Shown here: positions 8,608-15,948 of the stretch, one piece after another
Numbering within the stretch: position 1 is the stretch's first letter
Layout of the letters: every line of letters starts with the position of its first letter
Assembly (NCBI GenBank): GCA_964503525.1
Contig: CAZCZY010000070.1
Coordinates: forward strand, 1-20,797
Direction: 5' to 3'
Length of the DNA stretch: 20,797 nt
From: CAZCZY01 sp964503525
GTDB taxonomy: Bacteria; Patescibacteriota; JAUYIX01
Position numbers and translations under genes: made by a program
Notes under the pieces: generated by a model
What the model was told of the DNA's origin: nothing
Seen by the model: the letters and a program-made list of their open reading frames with translations, nothing else
The model's database searches: none

Positions 8608-8626
8608 TTTGACGAGTCATCTCTGG
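8608..8626 (+). repeat. pre-23S processing stem, 3' arm
   Basis: TTTGACGAGTCATCTCTGG, the exact complement of 3372-3390. Between it and the mature 3' end lie three small hairpins: GCGAAC-TTCG-GTTCGC, GCGCGA-GCAA-TCGCGC and GCTGCC-GCAA-GGCAGC. The terminator follows at 8655. Confidence 0.85.
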
Positions 8627-8654
8627 TAATTTCGCCTGATTATTTTAGGCGAAC

Positions 8655-8686
8655 AAAAAAACAGGCCCACGGGGGTCTGTTTTTTT
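8655..8686 (+). terminator. rho-independent terminator of the 23S unit (bidirectional)
   Basis: ACAGGCCC/GGGTCTGT-type stem (loop about ACGG) flanked by seven A on the left and seven T on the right. It can end the 23S transcript rightward and the small minus-strand gene 8703-8906 leftward. Confidence 0.85.
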
Positions 8687-8702
8687 CTGTCAAGAATTGG
8701 TA

Positions 8703-8906
8703 TTAGTTCTCTTTACCATAGAAAGCTTGCAGTCTACGCCATGATTTATTGAGACGCCCATAGAGCTTCACCGCTTCAACCAAGTCCGAGTCGATTTCCT
8801 TCATCAGCCTTGTAACAACTTTATAGTTTATTATCCCAGGAATTTCAACCCTAAGTCCCGCGGACTTTTTTACCACCAAAGGACGACCCCTGTATTTTCT
8901 TGCCAT
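8703..8906 (-). CDS. small basic protein, unknown function
   Basis: 67 residues, rich in Lys and Arg (MARKYRGRPLVVKKSAG at the start, LNKSWRRLQAFYGKEN at the end), with a predicted helical middle (YKVVTRLMKEIDSDLVEAVKLYGRL). It starts with ATG and stops 17 bp before the bidirectional terminator at 8655-8686, which supports expression from the minus strand. There is no strong ribosome binding site. I do not recognise a family. A small nucleic-acid-binding protein is possible from charge alone. Confidence 0.5.
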   Translation of the reverse strand: MARKYRGRPLVVKKSAGLRVEIPGIINYKVVTRLMKEIDSDLVEAVKLYGRLNKSWRRLQAFYGKEN

Positions 8907-9005
8907 TTGATTAAGGAAGTTAAAGATTAGACTACCAATAAAAAATATTGTGCCATTCTATCGCTGCCAAAGCATAGATCAACACTTTTTTCTGTCAAAT
9001 TTCAC

Positions 9006-9034
9006 TTGATAATTCTTTGGGATGCGCATAATAT
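9006..9034 (+). promoter_or_regulatory. sigma70-type promoter
   Basis: TTGATA (9006-9011), 17-bp spacer, TAATAT (9029-9034). The predicted start is near 9041, only about 30 bp before a terminator hairpin. It therefore drives either a very short RNA or an attenuated leader for the acetyltransferase gene. Confidence 0.5.
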
Positions 9035-9040
9035 CCAGAC

Positions 9041-9098
9041 GCTTGAAACTCCATCCACAAAAAAGCGTTTGCTCGACCACCCCGGTCGGGCTTTTTTT
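9041..9098 (+). ncRNA. candidate small RNA or transcription attenuator
   Basis: Predicted ~58-nt transcript between the promoter at 9006 and the terminator at 9071. ACGCTT and AAGCGT can pair as a first hairpin, followed by GCTCGACC-ACCCC-GGTCGGGC and a T-run. There is no open frame of note. It lies upstream of the acetyltransferase gene, so premature termination controlling that gene is an alternative. Expression is inferred. Confidence 0.35.
9071..9098 (+). terminator. rho-independent terminator
   Basis: GCTCGACC (9071-9078) pairs with GGTCGGGC (9084-9091), loop ACCCC, then seven T (9092-9098). No annotated gene ends just before it. Confidence 0.8.
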
Positions 9099-9176
9099 GT
9101 GTGGGGTCGCGAGCATACCTCCTACGACAGAAACTGCCGCCGGTCGACTCTTCCTTTAACAATAAAAGGAGCCTAG

Positions 9177-9725
9177 ATGCAACAAGTGCAGACATTTCCT
9201 ATCGAAATTGCCACGACCAATGACGTCGACGATATCCTCGCGATTCAGCAAGCCAACCTCTCCAAAAACCGGCTAGACACTCCCCGGCCACTGCTCAAGG
9301 ACATCATCCGCGATAATGAGGTTGCCGTTGCGAGAGAAAAGCTGACCGAACCGTCCGAGCAAGGCCGGGTCATCGGCTATCTCATTCCGCTGAGTTGGTA
9401 CCACGCCCTGCAAATCCCTCCGTTCATGCATTTTTTGCGAGCCCTCGAAACTGTTTCGCTCCAAGGCAAGCCGCTGATGTCGCATCGCTACCAGATCTTT
9501 GGTCAACTAGCGATTGCTCGCGAGTATCGCGGTCTCAACTTGATGCGGCCCCTTCATGACTTCTTAAAGGGCCGCCTACAGCCAGCTGACTATTTGGTCA
9601 CGGAGATCAATGCCCAAAACACCCGCTCGCTACATGCCTGCGCAAAGATCGGCTGGCGGTCCGTCCAGACGTATCAGCATCGTGCCCAGCTCTGGCATAT
9701 CGTGATACTTGACCCAAACATCTGA
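9177..9725 (+). CDS. GNAT-family N-acetyltransferase
   Basis: 182 residues. The fold signature is in the C-terminal half. The acetyl-CoA loop region is GQLAIAREYRGLNLMRPL (Y117-R118-G119), where the consensus R/Q-x-x-G-x-G/A is degenerate. It is followed by the second motif NAQNTRSLHACAKIGW (145-160), the N-x-x-S-x-x-x-y-x-k-x-G-f/w pattern of GNAT proteins. Such enzymes transfer an acetyl group from acetyl-CoA to an amine; the substrate cannot be read from sequence. A good ribosome binding site (AAGGAG, about 9170) precedes the ATG. It has its own terminator downstream (9741-9777), so it is probably a single-gene unit, possibly under the leader element at 9041-9098. Confidence 0.85.
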   Translation: MQQVQTFPIEIATTNDVDDILAIQQANLSKNRLDTPRPLLKDIIRDNEVAVAREKLTEPSEQGRVIGYLIPLSWYHALQIPPFMHFLRALETVSLQGKPLMSHRYQIFGQLAIAREYRGLNLMRPLHDFLKGRLQPADYLVTEINAQNTRSLHACAKIGWRSVQTYQHRAQLWHIVILDPNI

Positions 9726-9740
9726 ACGCCTTCCCGTCTT

Positions 9741-9777
9741 GATTGGCTGTTTTAACATAAACGGCCAATCTTTTTTT
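9741..9777 (+). terminator. rho-independent terminator of the acetyltransferase gene
   Basis: GATTGGC and GCCAATC form the base of a hairpin (with GTTT/AAAC above it), followed by seven T (9771-9777). Confidence 0.85.
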
Positions 9778-9842
9778 GGCGAACTATCACGGACCGTGGA
9801 ATTGCTCGAATTCATAGGAGTCTAGACTTAATGAGCCATTCT

Positions 9843-9867
9843 TTGAAGTCGCAATTTGCGACTTCAA
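9843..9867. repeat. 12-bp perfect inverted repeat
   Basis: TTGAAGTCGCAA and TTGCGACTTCAA around a single T. Almost no loop is possible, so a DNA-binding site (dimeric regulator) is likelier than an RNA hairpin. It sits in a non-coding stretch between two terminators (9741-9777 and 9914-9945). Confidence 0.6.
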
Positions 9868-9913
9868 TCATTCGCCGGCCGCACAATCGCGTGGTTGTTC
9901 GGCTAACTAAAAC

Positions 9914-9945
9914 AAAAACAGGCCCCGTAATGGAGCCTGTTTTTC
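9914..9945 (-). terminator. terminator of the minus-strand gene 9965-10225 (symmetric)
   Basis: AAAAACAGGC pairs with GCCTGTTTTT around a short loop containing CCCGTAATGGA. A-run and T-run on the two sides make it usable in both directions; it lies 20 bp past the stop of the minus-strand gene. Confidence 0.75.
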
Positions 9946-9964
9946 ATTTTACAATCTTCAAGAG

Positions 9965-10225
9965 CTACGAACGAGCTAAACGTGCTCGCGCTCGAGAGCG
10001 CTGTCGCCTCTCAACAGGTGCACCACTTGCTGGCGAGCCAAGTAGATTTGCAACTAATTGGTTATGCGCCATGGCTAGATCTGCGTGTGCGGCCGCAAGA
10101 TACGTTTGGCTTGCAACCAGCTTGCTGACTCCGACAACTTGAGCTTCCTTATACGATTGCGAAGTATTGGGATCAATGCCTGAACCGCCGGATGTATCTT
10201 GTACAACTCTAGTACCTACTGGCAT
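9965..10225 (-). CDS. small hypothetical protein
   Basis: 86 residues. The N-terminus is polar (DTSGGSGIDPNTSQSYKEAQ). A helical, alanine-rich middle (SQTYLAAAHADLAMAHNQLV) and a basic tail (RRQRSRARARLARS) follow. I do not recognise a family. The minus-strand frame is preferred over the overlapping plus-strand frame because it ends right before a terminator, while the plus-strand frame would run through the palindrome and the terminator. ATG start, no clear ribosome binding site. TTGACT with a weak GATAGT on the minus strand upstream could be its promoter. Confidence 0.45.
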   Translation of the reverse strand: MPVGTRVVQDTSGGSGIDPNTSQSYKEAQVVGVSKLVASQTYLAAAHADLAMAHNQLVANLLGSPASGAPVERRQRSRARARLARS

Positions 10226-10329
10226 ATTTTTGGAAGTTAACTAATTAGACTTCTGCGGACTATCACAAAAAAACGGCCAAGTCAAGGCTAAGTGCCAATA
10301 CTTATGCACAAGTATGTTTTAATGAGCGG

Positions 10330-12138
10330 GTGAAAACCCTCATTAAATATATCAAGCAGAACAAACCCGCTCTCGCACTTGCTTTATTGCTCGCTACGCT
10401 CAGCCAAGCACTCGATATTCTTGACCCGCAGATCTTTAGGATCCTGATTGACCGCTATGCGACTCAAGCCGACTTTATTACAGAAAACGTGTATCTGCGC
10501 GGGATCATCCTCTTTACCTCAGCGTATGCCATCGTCGGCATTGTCTCCCGCGTCATCGACAATTTTCAGGAATACTATGTCGCGGTCATTGTGCAGCGCG
10601 TTGGCGCGCGCCTGTATGCCCGTAGTGTTCGTCACGCCTTCTCGCTACCCTATGCCGTGTTTGAAGACACACGCTCGGGCGAACTCCTCCAAAAACTGCA
10701 GCAGGCCCGCACCGACAATCAAAATCTGATTTCCAGTCTGATTAACATCGTTTTTCTGTCGGTATTGACCGTCGCCTTTGTTATCGCCTATGCCTTTACA
10801 CTCAACTGGCAAATCGGCGCCCTGTACTCAGCTATCATCCCGACCGTCGGCTTTGGAACTTTTTTTATTAGTCGCCGCGTCCGGAGACAACAAGCGCGCA
10901 TCGTAGCCGAACAAGCAGACCTGGCCGGATCAACCACCGAGACATTGCGTAACGTCGAGCTGACCAAATCCCTTGGTTTGGAAAACCAAGAAGTTACCCG
11001 CCTTAATCAAGCAAATACGCGCATTCTCGAGCTAGAGTTAAAAAAGGCGCGGCTCATCCGGACGCTGTTTTTTCTGCAAGGCTCACTGCTCAATGGGTTG
11101 CGGTCGGCGTTGTTACTCCTAATGTTGTGGTTGGTTTTTAGGGATTTGCTGACGATTGGTGAGCTGTTTAGTTTGTCCGTGTATACCTTCTTTATTTTTG
11201 GACCACTCTCGCAACTCAACCGCGTTGCGCAGCAATATCAGGATGCACGCGCGAGTAACGAGGCACTTGATAAAATCCTCTCGATCAAGCCGGAGCCTAA
11301 ACCAGCAAACCCGATCAAGCTTGGAGCCCTGCGCCAGATCAAGTTTGAGCGAGTTGGATTTACGTACTCCACGGCGGGCACACCTGCACTTAAAGAAATC
11401 GATCTCACGATCAATGCGGGTGAGACGATCGCGTTTGTCGGACCGTCCGGCTCTGGTAAAAGCACGCTTGTAAAACTGATTGTTGGGTTGTACCGGCCGT
11501 CCACCGGCCACCTGCTTTTTAACGGTGCGGACGCTGGCACAATTGATTATCAAGAATTTAGGCAACGCATCGGTTTTGTCTCCCAAGAAACACAACTTTT
11601 TGCCGGGACTATCCGGGAAAATTTGAAGTTTGTTCGGCCAGAGGCAACTGATGCGGAAATGTTAGATGCCCTTCGACGTGCAGCGGCCCTTACGCTTGTA
11701 GAGCGGGCAGAAAAAACAGGTGTGGGCACCAAGACGGCGGGGACTCGGCCCGGGGGCACCGGCCTTGAAACTCGCATCGGCGAGGGCGGCCTAAAACTCT
11801 CCGGAGGCGAGCGCCAGCGCTTAGCCATCGCCCGGGCATTACTACGCGACCCCGAGTTGATCCTGTTTGATGAGGCTACGAGCAGTTTGGACTCGATCAC
11901 CGAGCGTTCGATCACGGAGACAGTGCGCGCCCTGGAAATGCACCGACCCAATACCATTACGATCTTAGTAGCCCACCGCTTGTCGACCATCTCCCATGCG
12001 CAGCGTATTTACGTACTTGAGCAAGGAAAAATCACCGAGCAGGGAACCCACGTTGAGTTGCTTGCGGCCGGTGGTTTGTATGCTGCGCTGTGGCGACAAC
12101 AAGTTGGGCAATCGGTCGGGGTGCGAGCCAGTAGATAA
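10330..12138 (+). CDS. ABC transporter, fused permease and ATPase (MsbA/MdlB-like exporter)
   Basis: 602 residues, the standard half-transporter length. The N-terminal ~310 residues form the six-span exporter membrane domain. The C-terminal ATPase has Walker A GPSGSGKST (371-379), Q loop in FVSQETQLFAGTIRENL, signature LSGGERQR (490-497), Walker B LILFDEA with D514 and E515, and H549 in VAHRLS. It should act as a homodimer, or with a missing partner, exporting a lipid, peptide or drug; the substrate is not readable. The segment between Q loop and signature is longer than usual and Gly/Thr-rich (GVGTKTAGTRPGGTG). Start GTG 10330. A 3-codon ORF (ATG 10323 to TGA 10334) overlaps the start, which may allow translational coupling or may be chance. 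Confidence 0.95.
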   Translation: MKTLIKYIKQNKPALALALLLATLSQALDILDPQIFRILIDRYATQADFITENVYLRGIILFTSAYAIVGIVSRVIDNFQEYYVAVIVQRVGARLYARSVRHAFSLPYAVFEDTRSGELLQKLQQARTDNQNLISSLINIVFLSVLTVAFVIAYAFTLNWQIGALYSAIIPTVGFGTFFISRRVRRQQARIVAEQADLAGSTTETLRNVELTKSLGLENQEVTRLNQANTRILELELKKARLIRTLFFLQGSLLNGLRSALLLLMLWLVFRDLLTIGELFSLSVYTFFIFGPLSQLNRVAQQYQDARASNEALDKILSIKPEPKPANPIKLGALRQIKFERVGFTYSTAGTPALKEIDLTINAGETIAFVGPSGSGKSTLVKLIVGLYRPSTGHLLFNGADAGTIDYQEFRQRIGFVSQETQLFAGTIRENLKFVRPEATDAEMLDALRRAAALTLVERAEKTGVGTKTAGTRPGGTGLETRIGEGGLKLSGGERQRLAIARALLRDPELILFDEATSSLDSITERSITETVRALEMHRPNTITILVAHRLSTISHAQRIYVLEQGKITEQGTHVELLAAGGLYAALWRQQVGQSVGVRASR

Positions 12139-12261
12139 TTTACCCGCTGAATTGGCCCCGACCCCTTGCATTTTTTCGTATGCGCTATAAACTCTCAGCC
12201 AGTACCTTATAGATAGAAATGGCCGATCCTCCTTGTGAGCGACCGGCTGTTTCGCTTTGCA

Positions 12262-12388
12262 AATATAAACCGCCTCCCGGAGGGAGGCGGAACAACCTAT
12301 CTTGGCTTTTGGCCAGAACGCGCCTAAAGGGTCGGAGTTCGGCTATTTTTGGTTGACTGGAGCATAGCTCAATCAGTTCTATTGTCAA
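12262..12388 (-). ncRNA. candidate minus-strand small RNA with promoter and terminator-like hairpin
   Basis: On the minus strand, TTGACA (12388-12383), a 16-bp spacer and TATGCT (12366-12361) form a good sigma70-type promoter. The predicted transcript starts near 12354. A strong 9-bp hairpin CCGCCTCCC-TCC-GGGAGGCGG (12290-12270) follows, with TTTATATTT after it. This gives an RNA of about 90 nt. A minus-strand frame (12415-12185) crosses it, but its protein looks unconvincing. The rest of the 12139-12474 gap shows no gene. Expression is inferred. Confidence 0.35.
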
Positions 12389-12410
12389 TTTCAAAGTGAT
12401 AATACGATTT

Positions 12411-12465
12411 TCCATATTTTTAGTTCCGTGCTAAAGTTAAAATAAGAAAATCCATATTTTAAGTT
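12411..12465 (+). repeat. twin direct repeats upstream of the Fic gene
   Basis: TCCATATTTTTAGTT (12411-12425) and TCCATATTTTAAGTT (12451-12465) match at 14 of 15 positions and start exactly 40 bp apart, close to four helical turns. The second ends 9 bp before the Fic start codon. The arrangement suggests a double operator. Confidence 0.55.
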
Positions 12466-12474
12466 ATTAAGCTA

Positions 12475-13596
12475 ATGTTCAAAGCCGGTCGTTACAAGCA
12501 GCAGTTCCAATACAGGAGTTTTAGCCCAAATCCAGTTAATGGACCGTTTGTTTGGGAAGACAAGAAAATAGATTTGCTCTTGGCGGAAGCGATGCGTCTT
12601 GTCGGCGAATTGAACGCATATTCCACTCTTGTTCCTGACGTTGACTACTTTATCCGCATGCACATAGCCAAGGAGGCAACAACCTCTAGTCGAATAGAGG
12701 GTACAAAAACAGGTATCGATGAAGCGTTGCGAAAAAAAGAGGATATTGACCCTGAGCGGCGCGATGATTGGAGCGAAGTACAAAATTACATCCTAGCCAT
12801 GAACCACTCAATCAAAGAGCTTGCTCGGCTACCGTTATCAATGCGGTTACTAAAAAGCGCTCATAAAACCCTCATGTCCCATGTCCGGGGTCAACATAAA
12901 ACACCAGGAGAAATAAGGACTAGCCAAAATTGGATTGGCGGGTCGAGCCTAGAAAATGCTTTTTTTGTGCCGCCCGAGCCATCTGAGATTCCTGACTTGC
13001 TCTCGGACTTAGAATTATTCTGGCATAACAAAAAACTTAGCATTCCTTTGCTCATCAAAATCGCTTTGACTCATTACCAATTTGAAACTATCCACCCTTT
13101 TCTAGATGGCAATGGTAGAATCGGCCGTCTGCTCATTACCTTGCAATTGGTCGAAGCAAACGTTTTACAGAAGCCAACACTGTATCTTTCTGACTTTTTC
13201 GAGCGCCATAAAGGATCTTACTACGATGCCTTAACGATGGTGCGCACCTCGAACGATATTGAACATTGGGTGAGATTTTTTCTGACCGGTGTAATCGAAA
13301 CAGCCCAAAAAGGTACGTCAACGTTCCAAAAGATTGTTGGATTACGTCGCCAATACGAAAAGAAGATTATGCATATGGGTCGACGGGCAGAATTGGGTGA
13401 AAGTCTGCTCATATACCTTTTTTCCCAACCGATTGTGAACGCCAATCAGGTTGCAAAAAAACTTAATGTCACGTTTGCTACCGGATCACGCTTAATAAGC
13501 GCCTTTACACAAAATGGCATCCTCAATGAGAAAACTGGCTATTCGAGAAATCGCTCGTTCGAATTGCATGAATATATTCGATTGTTCGAGAAATAA
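12475..13596 (+). CDS. Fic-domain protein (class II, N-terminal inhibitory motif, C-terminal winged helix)
   Basis: 373 residues. The catalytic Fic motif [12 protein letters not shown] starts at H207 and is intact, so transfer of AMP (or another nucleotide part) to a target hydroxyl is expected. The inhibitory motif (S/T)xxxE(G/N) is present as S71-S-R-I-E75-G76, N-terminal to the Fic core, which defines class II and implies autoinhibition. The N-terminal Fic_N region ([23 protein letters not shown]) is typical. The C-terminal ~70 residues look like a winged helix ([22 protein letters not shown]), so DNA binding and autoregulation are plausible given the twin repeats just upstream. No antitoxin gene is adjacent. 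The gene is more AT-rich than its neighbours, a possible sign of transfer. Confidence 0.93.
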   Translation: MFKAGRYKQQFQYRSFSPNPVNGPFVWEDKKIDLLLAEAMRLVGELNAYSTLVPDVDYFIRMHIAKEATTSSRIEGTKTGIDEALRKKEDIDPERRDDWSEVQNYILAMNHSIKELARLPLSMRLLKSAHKTLMSHVRGQHKTPGEIRTSQNWIGGSSLENAFFVPPEPSEIPDLLSDLELFWHNKKLSIPLLIKIALTHYQFETIHPFLDGNGRIGRLLITLQLVEANVLQKPTLYLSDFFERHKGSYYDALTMVRTSNDIEHWVRFFLTGVIETAQKGTSTFQKIVGLRRQYEKKIMHMGRRAELGESLLIYLFSQPIVNANQVAKKLNVTFATGSRLISAFTQNGILNEKTGYSRNRSFELHEYIRLFEK

Positions 13597-13628
13597 AAAA
13601 ACGCCGGCCTCTGGATAGAAGTCGGCGT
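13594..13628 (-). terminator. terminator of the glutamine synthetase gene, usable by Fic
   Basis: ACGCCG and CGGCGT form a hairpin whose minus-strand side is followed by seven T (the A-run at 13594-13600). It serves the minus-strand synthetase gene. On the plus strand it directly follows the Fic stop but lacks a T-run. Confidence 0.75.
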
Positions 13629-13681
13629 GTGGAGGGAGTCCTTGCCTTGCTGAGCGCGGCGGGATCCAGAAACCGGATCCT

Positions 13682-14773
13682 TTACGGCTTGAACCCGTCC
13701 CCACAAATTGTCTCGAGCAGCGCCGTGCAGACCTCGTACGGGTCGGCGTTGGCGGCCGGGCGACGGTCCTCGAGATAGCCATGACCAGCCTTGGCGACCG
13801 GTGTCGGAATACGGATCGAGGCCCCGCGATCACCGACGCCCCAGCGGAACGTCTTGATGTCGCAAGTCTCGTGCCGCCCGGTCAGCCGCCTTTCGTTGTC
13901 ACACCCGTAAACCACCATGTGCGCGCCATGGAATTCTCCAAGCCGCTCACAGGCCTTCTCGATCTGCTTGAGCCCACCCTTCTCACGCATCGGCCTGACG
14001 GAGAAGTTGGTGTGCTGCCCCGCACCGTTCCAGTCACCTTCCTGCGGCTTGGGATCGAGCGTGACGTACACGCCAAATTCGATGCCACAGGTGTAGAGCA
14101 AGTAGCGCGCCAGCCAGAGATGATCCGCCACGGTGAGAGGATCGGCCGCACCGATCTGAAATTCCCACTGTGCCGGCATTACTTCGGCATTGGTCCCCGC
14201 GATGAGTAGCTGCGCATCGATGCACGCCTTGGTGTGCTTCTCTTTGAGACGTGCGCCGTAGAGTTCGTCGTGGCCAACACCACAATAGTACGAACCCTGC
14301 GCCCGTGCCGGTGCCCCATGTGGTGGCCAGCGGTACGGGTGTCGGTCTTGCATGATGGTGTACTCCTACTCGATGCCGACCCAGGGATCCAGGCTTCCGA
14401 AACGCTTCATGAGTTGCGCGAGACGGTGCCGCGTGTTGCTTACATGCGGTTTGTCTGCGCCATCCTTGTTGAACGAGTAGGTCTCGCACAAAACAAGCAG
14501 GTTGGGGACTCCTCGGATTGGATCCGGAACGACTCGCACCGGCACCAGCTTGACATCACTTTCGCCCGTGTCCGCTTGATGAGTAGATGACCCATCAAAG
14601 CCCCAGCTCTCGATGTACTTCGGAAAGTTTTCCGGGTAAAGCGGCTCTGGCGTCATGTCGTGCAAGATCTTGGTCTTGCTGCGAAGCCGCTTGTAGTTGC
14701 GTTCGGTCTTGGCCTCGTTGAGCGGCTTACCACCGTCAACCCAGATGTACTCTGCCTGTATCGTTTCTCCCAC
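13682..14773 (-). pseudogene. glutamine synthetase, GSII (eukaryote-like) type, interrupted by in-frame TAG
   Basis: One continuous frame of 363 sense/stop-interrupted codons, the normal GSII length. GTG 14773 follows a good GGAG ribosome binding site. Codon 136 (14368-14366) is TAG, between E135 and E137, where GSII proteins have Gln (G-I-E-Q-E-Y). Everything else is conserved: WGFDGSST, CETYSFNKDG, YYCGVGHDELYGARL, the metal ligands of TNAEVMPAQWEFQIG, GAGQHTNFS, NERRLTGRHET and YLEDRRPAAN. The enzyme makes glutamine from glutamate, ammonia and ATP. Without readthrough the product is a 135-residue beta-grasp fragment, and a restart at ATG 14353 would lack the first ligands. CAG to TAG is a single change. 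The gene is GC-rich compared with Fic, and GSII is patchy in bacteria, so transfer is likely. A sequencing error is the main alternative. Confidence 0.85.
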
Positions 14774-14805
14774 GGTTTTCTCCTTCTCGAAAAACGGAAA
14801 TGTGA

Positions 14806-14827
14806 CGCTTGAGACGAGTCTCGAGCG
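14806..14827. promoter_or_regulatory. 10-bp inverted repeat upstream of glutamine synthetase
   Basis: CGCTTGAGAC and GTCTCGAGCG (one T-G pair) around a GA centre. It ends 33 bp upstream of the GTG start on the minus strand. It may be an operator in the glutamine synthetase leader. No T-run, so not a terminator. The rest of 14774-14884 shows nothing else I can name. Confidence 0.4.
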
Positions 14828-14884
14828 CTGTTTGTCTAACGAACGATGCCGCTAGGGTACTATAATCGTGCCCGCCCGCAACTC

Positions 14885-14913
14885 TTGACAGGGTTTTTTA
14901 GTTCGCCTAGAAT
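14885..14913 (+). promoter_or_regulatory. sigma70-type promoter of 5S rRNA
   Basis: TTGACA (14885-14890), exact 17-bp spacer, TAGAAT (14908-14913). The predicted start, 14920-14921, falls at the mature 5' end of the 5S RNA, so little or no 5' trimming would be needed. Confidence 0.85.
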
Positions 14914-14919
14914 CGCGAC

Positions 14920-15026
<107 letters not shown>

Positions 15027-15036
15027 TTTATGAAAG

Positions 15037-15061
15037 AACCACCTCCGAAGGGTGGTTTTTT
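15037..15061 (+). terminator. rho-independent terminator of 5S rRNA
   Basis: AACCACC pairs with GGTGGTT around TCCGAAG, followed by a T-run to 15061. Confidence 0.88.
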
Positions 15062-15087
15062 CGCGCTCAGGCTTGCGCCAAGCAGCA

Positions 15088-15200
15088 TTGACTACAGGGA
15101 AATTTTTGCTAGTATTTCTGTGCGGTAAGACCTGTACGGGTTGTTCTCGGTGTTCCCATCCATCTGGTTGGCAAGAACCGAGACATCACAAGCCCGTACG
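15088..15200 (+). ncRNA. candidate structured RNA between 5S and the DUF3800 gene
   Basis: TTGACT (15088-15093), 16-bp spacer and TAGTAT (15110-15115) resemble a promoter with a start near 15122. Downstream, a long imperfect hairpin spans 15133-15200. TGTACGGG-TTGT pairs with ACAA-(G)-CCCGTACG, and TCTCGGT pairs with ACCGAGA nearer the loop. No T-run follows, and the hairpin ends 5 bp before the stop of the minus-strand DUF3800 gene, so it could instead be that gene's 3' stem or a remnant of an insertion. Its function is unknown. Confidence 0.35.
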
Positions 15201-15205
15201 GCTCG

Positions 15206-15850
15206 CTATAAATACGCTTGATCAAATCGAACCTTAGGACCAAAGAGTGTGACCCACTCCATGTTGGCGTGTTCGTATTTTTGGAAAAATCCCCAGCAAT
15301 ACATGTCAACCGCTTGTAAGGCTTTATTTTCCAAAGAATCACGATGTTGAATCTCTAACGGAACCTTAGGGTCAATACGTGCCTCAAGTTGTCGAATAAC
15401 ATACTGATTGAATTCCTGAATTTCATATTTACCCTTCGATTTGTCGACTATCAACTCAATGCGAACTTTTGCATTCTCGAACTTTATCTTTTCCAGCACA
15501 AGTCTGGCCACGTAATTGTATACTCGGGATTTTTCTTTGGTGAGGCGTTCAAAGACACGCTTTTTATTTAGAGATATAGAGAAAAGTGCAAATGGAATAT
15601 CGCGCGCACTGCTATAAAAGTACTTCTTAACGTGTGCTGTAGTGGAAGAACCTTTGAGTTCCTTTACGCTTCGAGTGGGTTTATCCGCATTCAGCTTCCT
15701 CTTGATCGTTTTTTTGACCGCATTAATTAATTTACGGTTATTATCAACGCCTTGAACCGCTAAAATAGTTACGGTGAAAAATTTCGATGGCTGTTTATTG
15801 ACAAAATCAAAACCTAAATCACCGCTTTCATCTAAATATAAAAACCACAT
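15206..15850 (-). CDS. DUF3800 family protein
   Basis: 214 residues from ATG 15850; the frame extends to TTG 15907, but the family signature starts right at this ATG. The signature is MWFLYLDESGDLGF (family pattern: two acidic residues in DESG-D-G), followed by central basic helices and the C-terminal LQAVDMYCWGFFQKYE (family pattern LQ-x-AD). The spacing of acidic residues in DUF3800 has been taken to suggest an RNase H-like nuclease fold, but the role is unproven. These genes are often found in accessory regions. It lies between the hairpin at 15133-15200 and tRNA-Ser. No strong ribosome binding site. Confidence 0.85.
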   Translation of the reverse strand: MWFLYLDESGDLGFDFVNKQPSKFFTVTILAVQGVDNNRKLINAVKKTIKRKLNADKPTRSVKELKGSSTTAHVKKYFYSSARDIPFALFSISLNKKRVFERLTKEKSRVYNYVARLVLEKIKFENAKVRIELIVDKSKGKYEIQEFNQYVIRQLEARIDPKVPLEIQHRDSLENKALQAVDMYCWGFFQKYEHANMEWVTLFGPKVRFDQAYL

Positions 15851-15948
15851 ACCGTAATGGTAGCGAGGATTGGGATTAACAGCGACTATGTATTTCTCGC
15901 TACACAAAATAGCAGTTATAGTGTAGTTCTAAAGTTTATGAGTCATCG

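Noticed and set aside
8467..8706. 79-codon plus-strand frame over the 23S 3' end
   Set aside because: It overlaps the conserved end of 23S, its processing stem and the terminator; the protein has no recognisable features.
9831..10142. 103-codon plus-strand frame
   Set aside because: It runs through a perfect palindrome and a terminator; the opposite-strand frame ends neatly before that terminator.
12185..12415. 76-codon minus-strand frame
   Set aside because: It crosses a strong GC hairpin, the protein is featureless, and no ribosome binding site is present.
13781..14590. plus-strand frames over the glutamine synthetase gene
   Set aside because: Shadows of the GC-rich minus-strand gene; no family features.
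13682..14773. genome-wide reassignment of TAG to Gln
   Set aside because: Several intact genes in the same window use TAG as their stop at the expected protein end.
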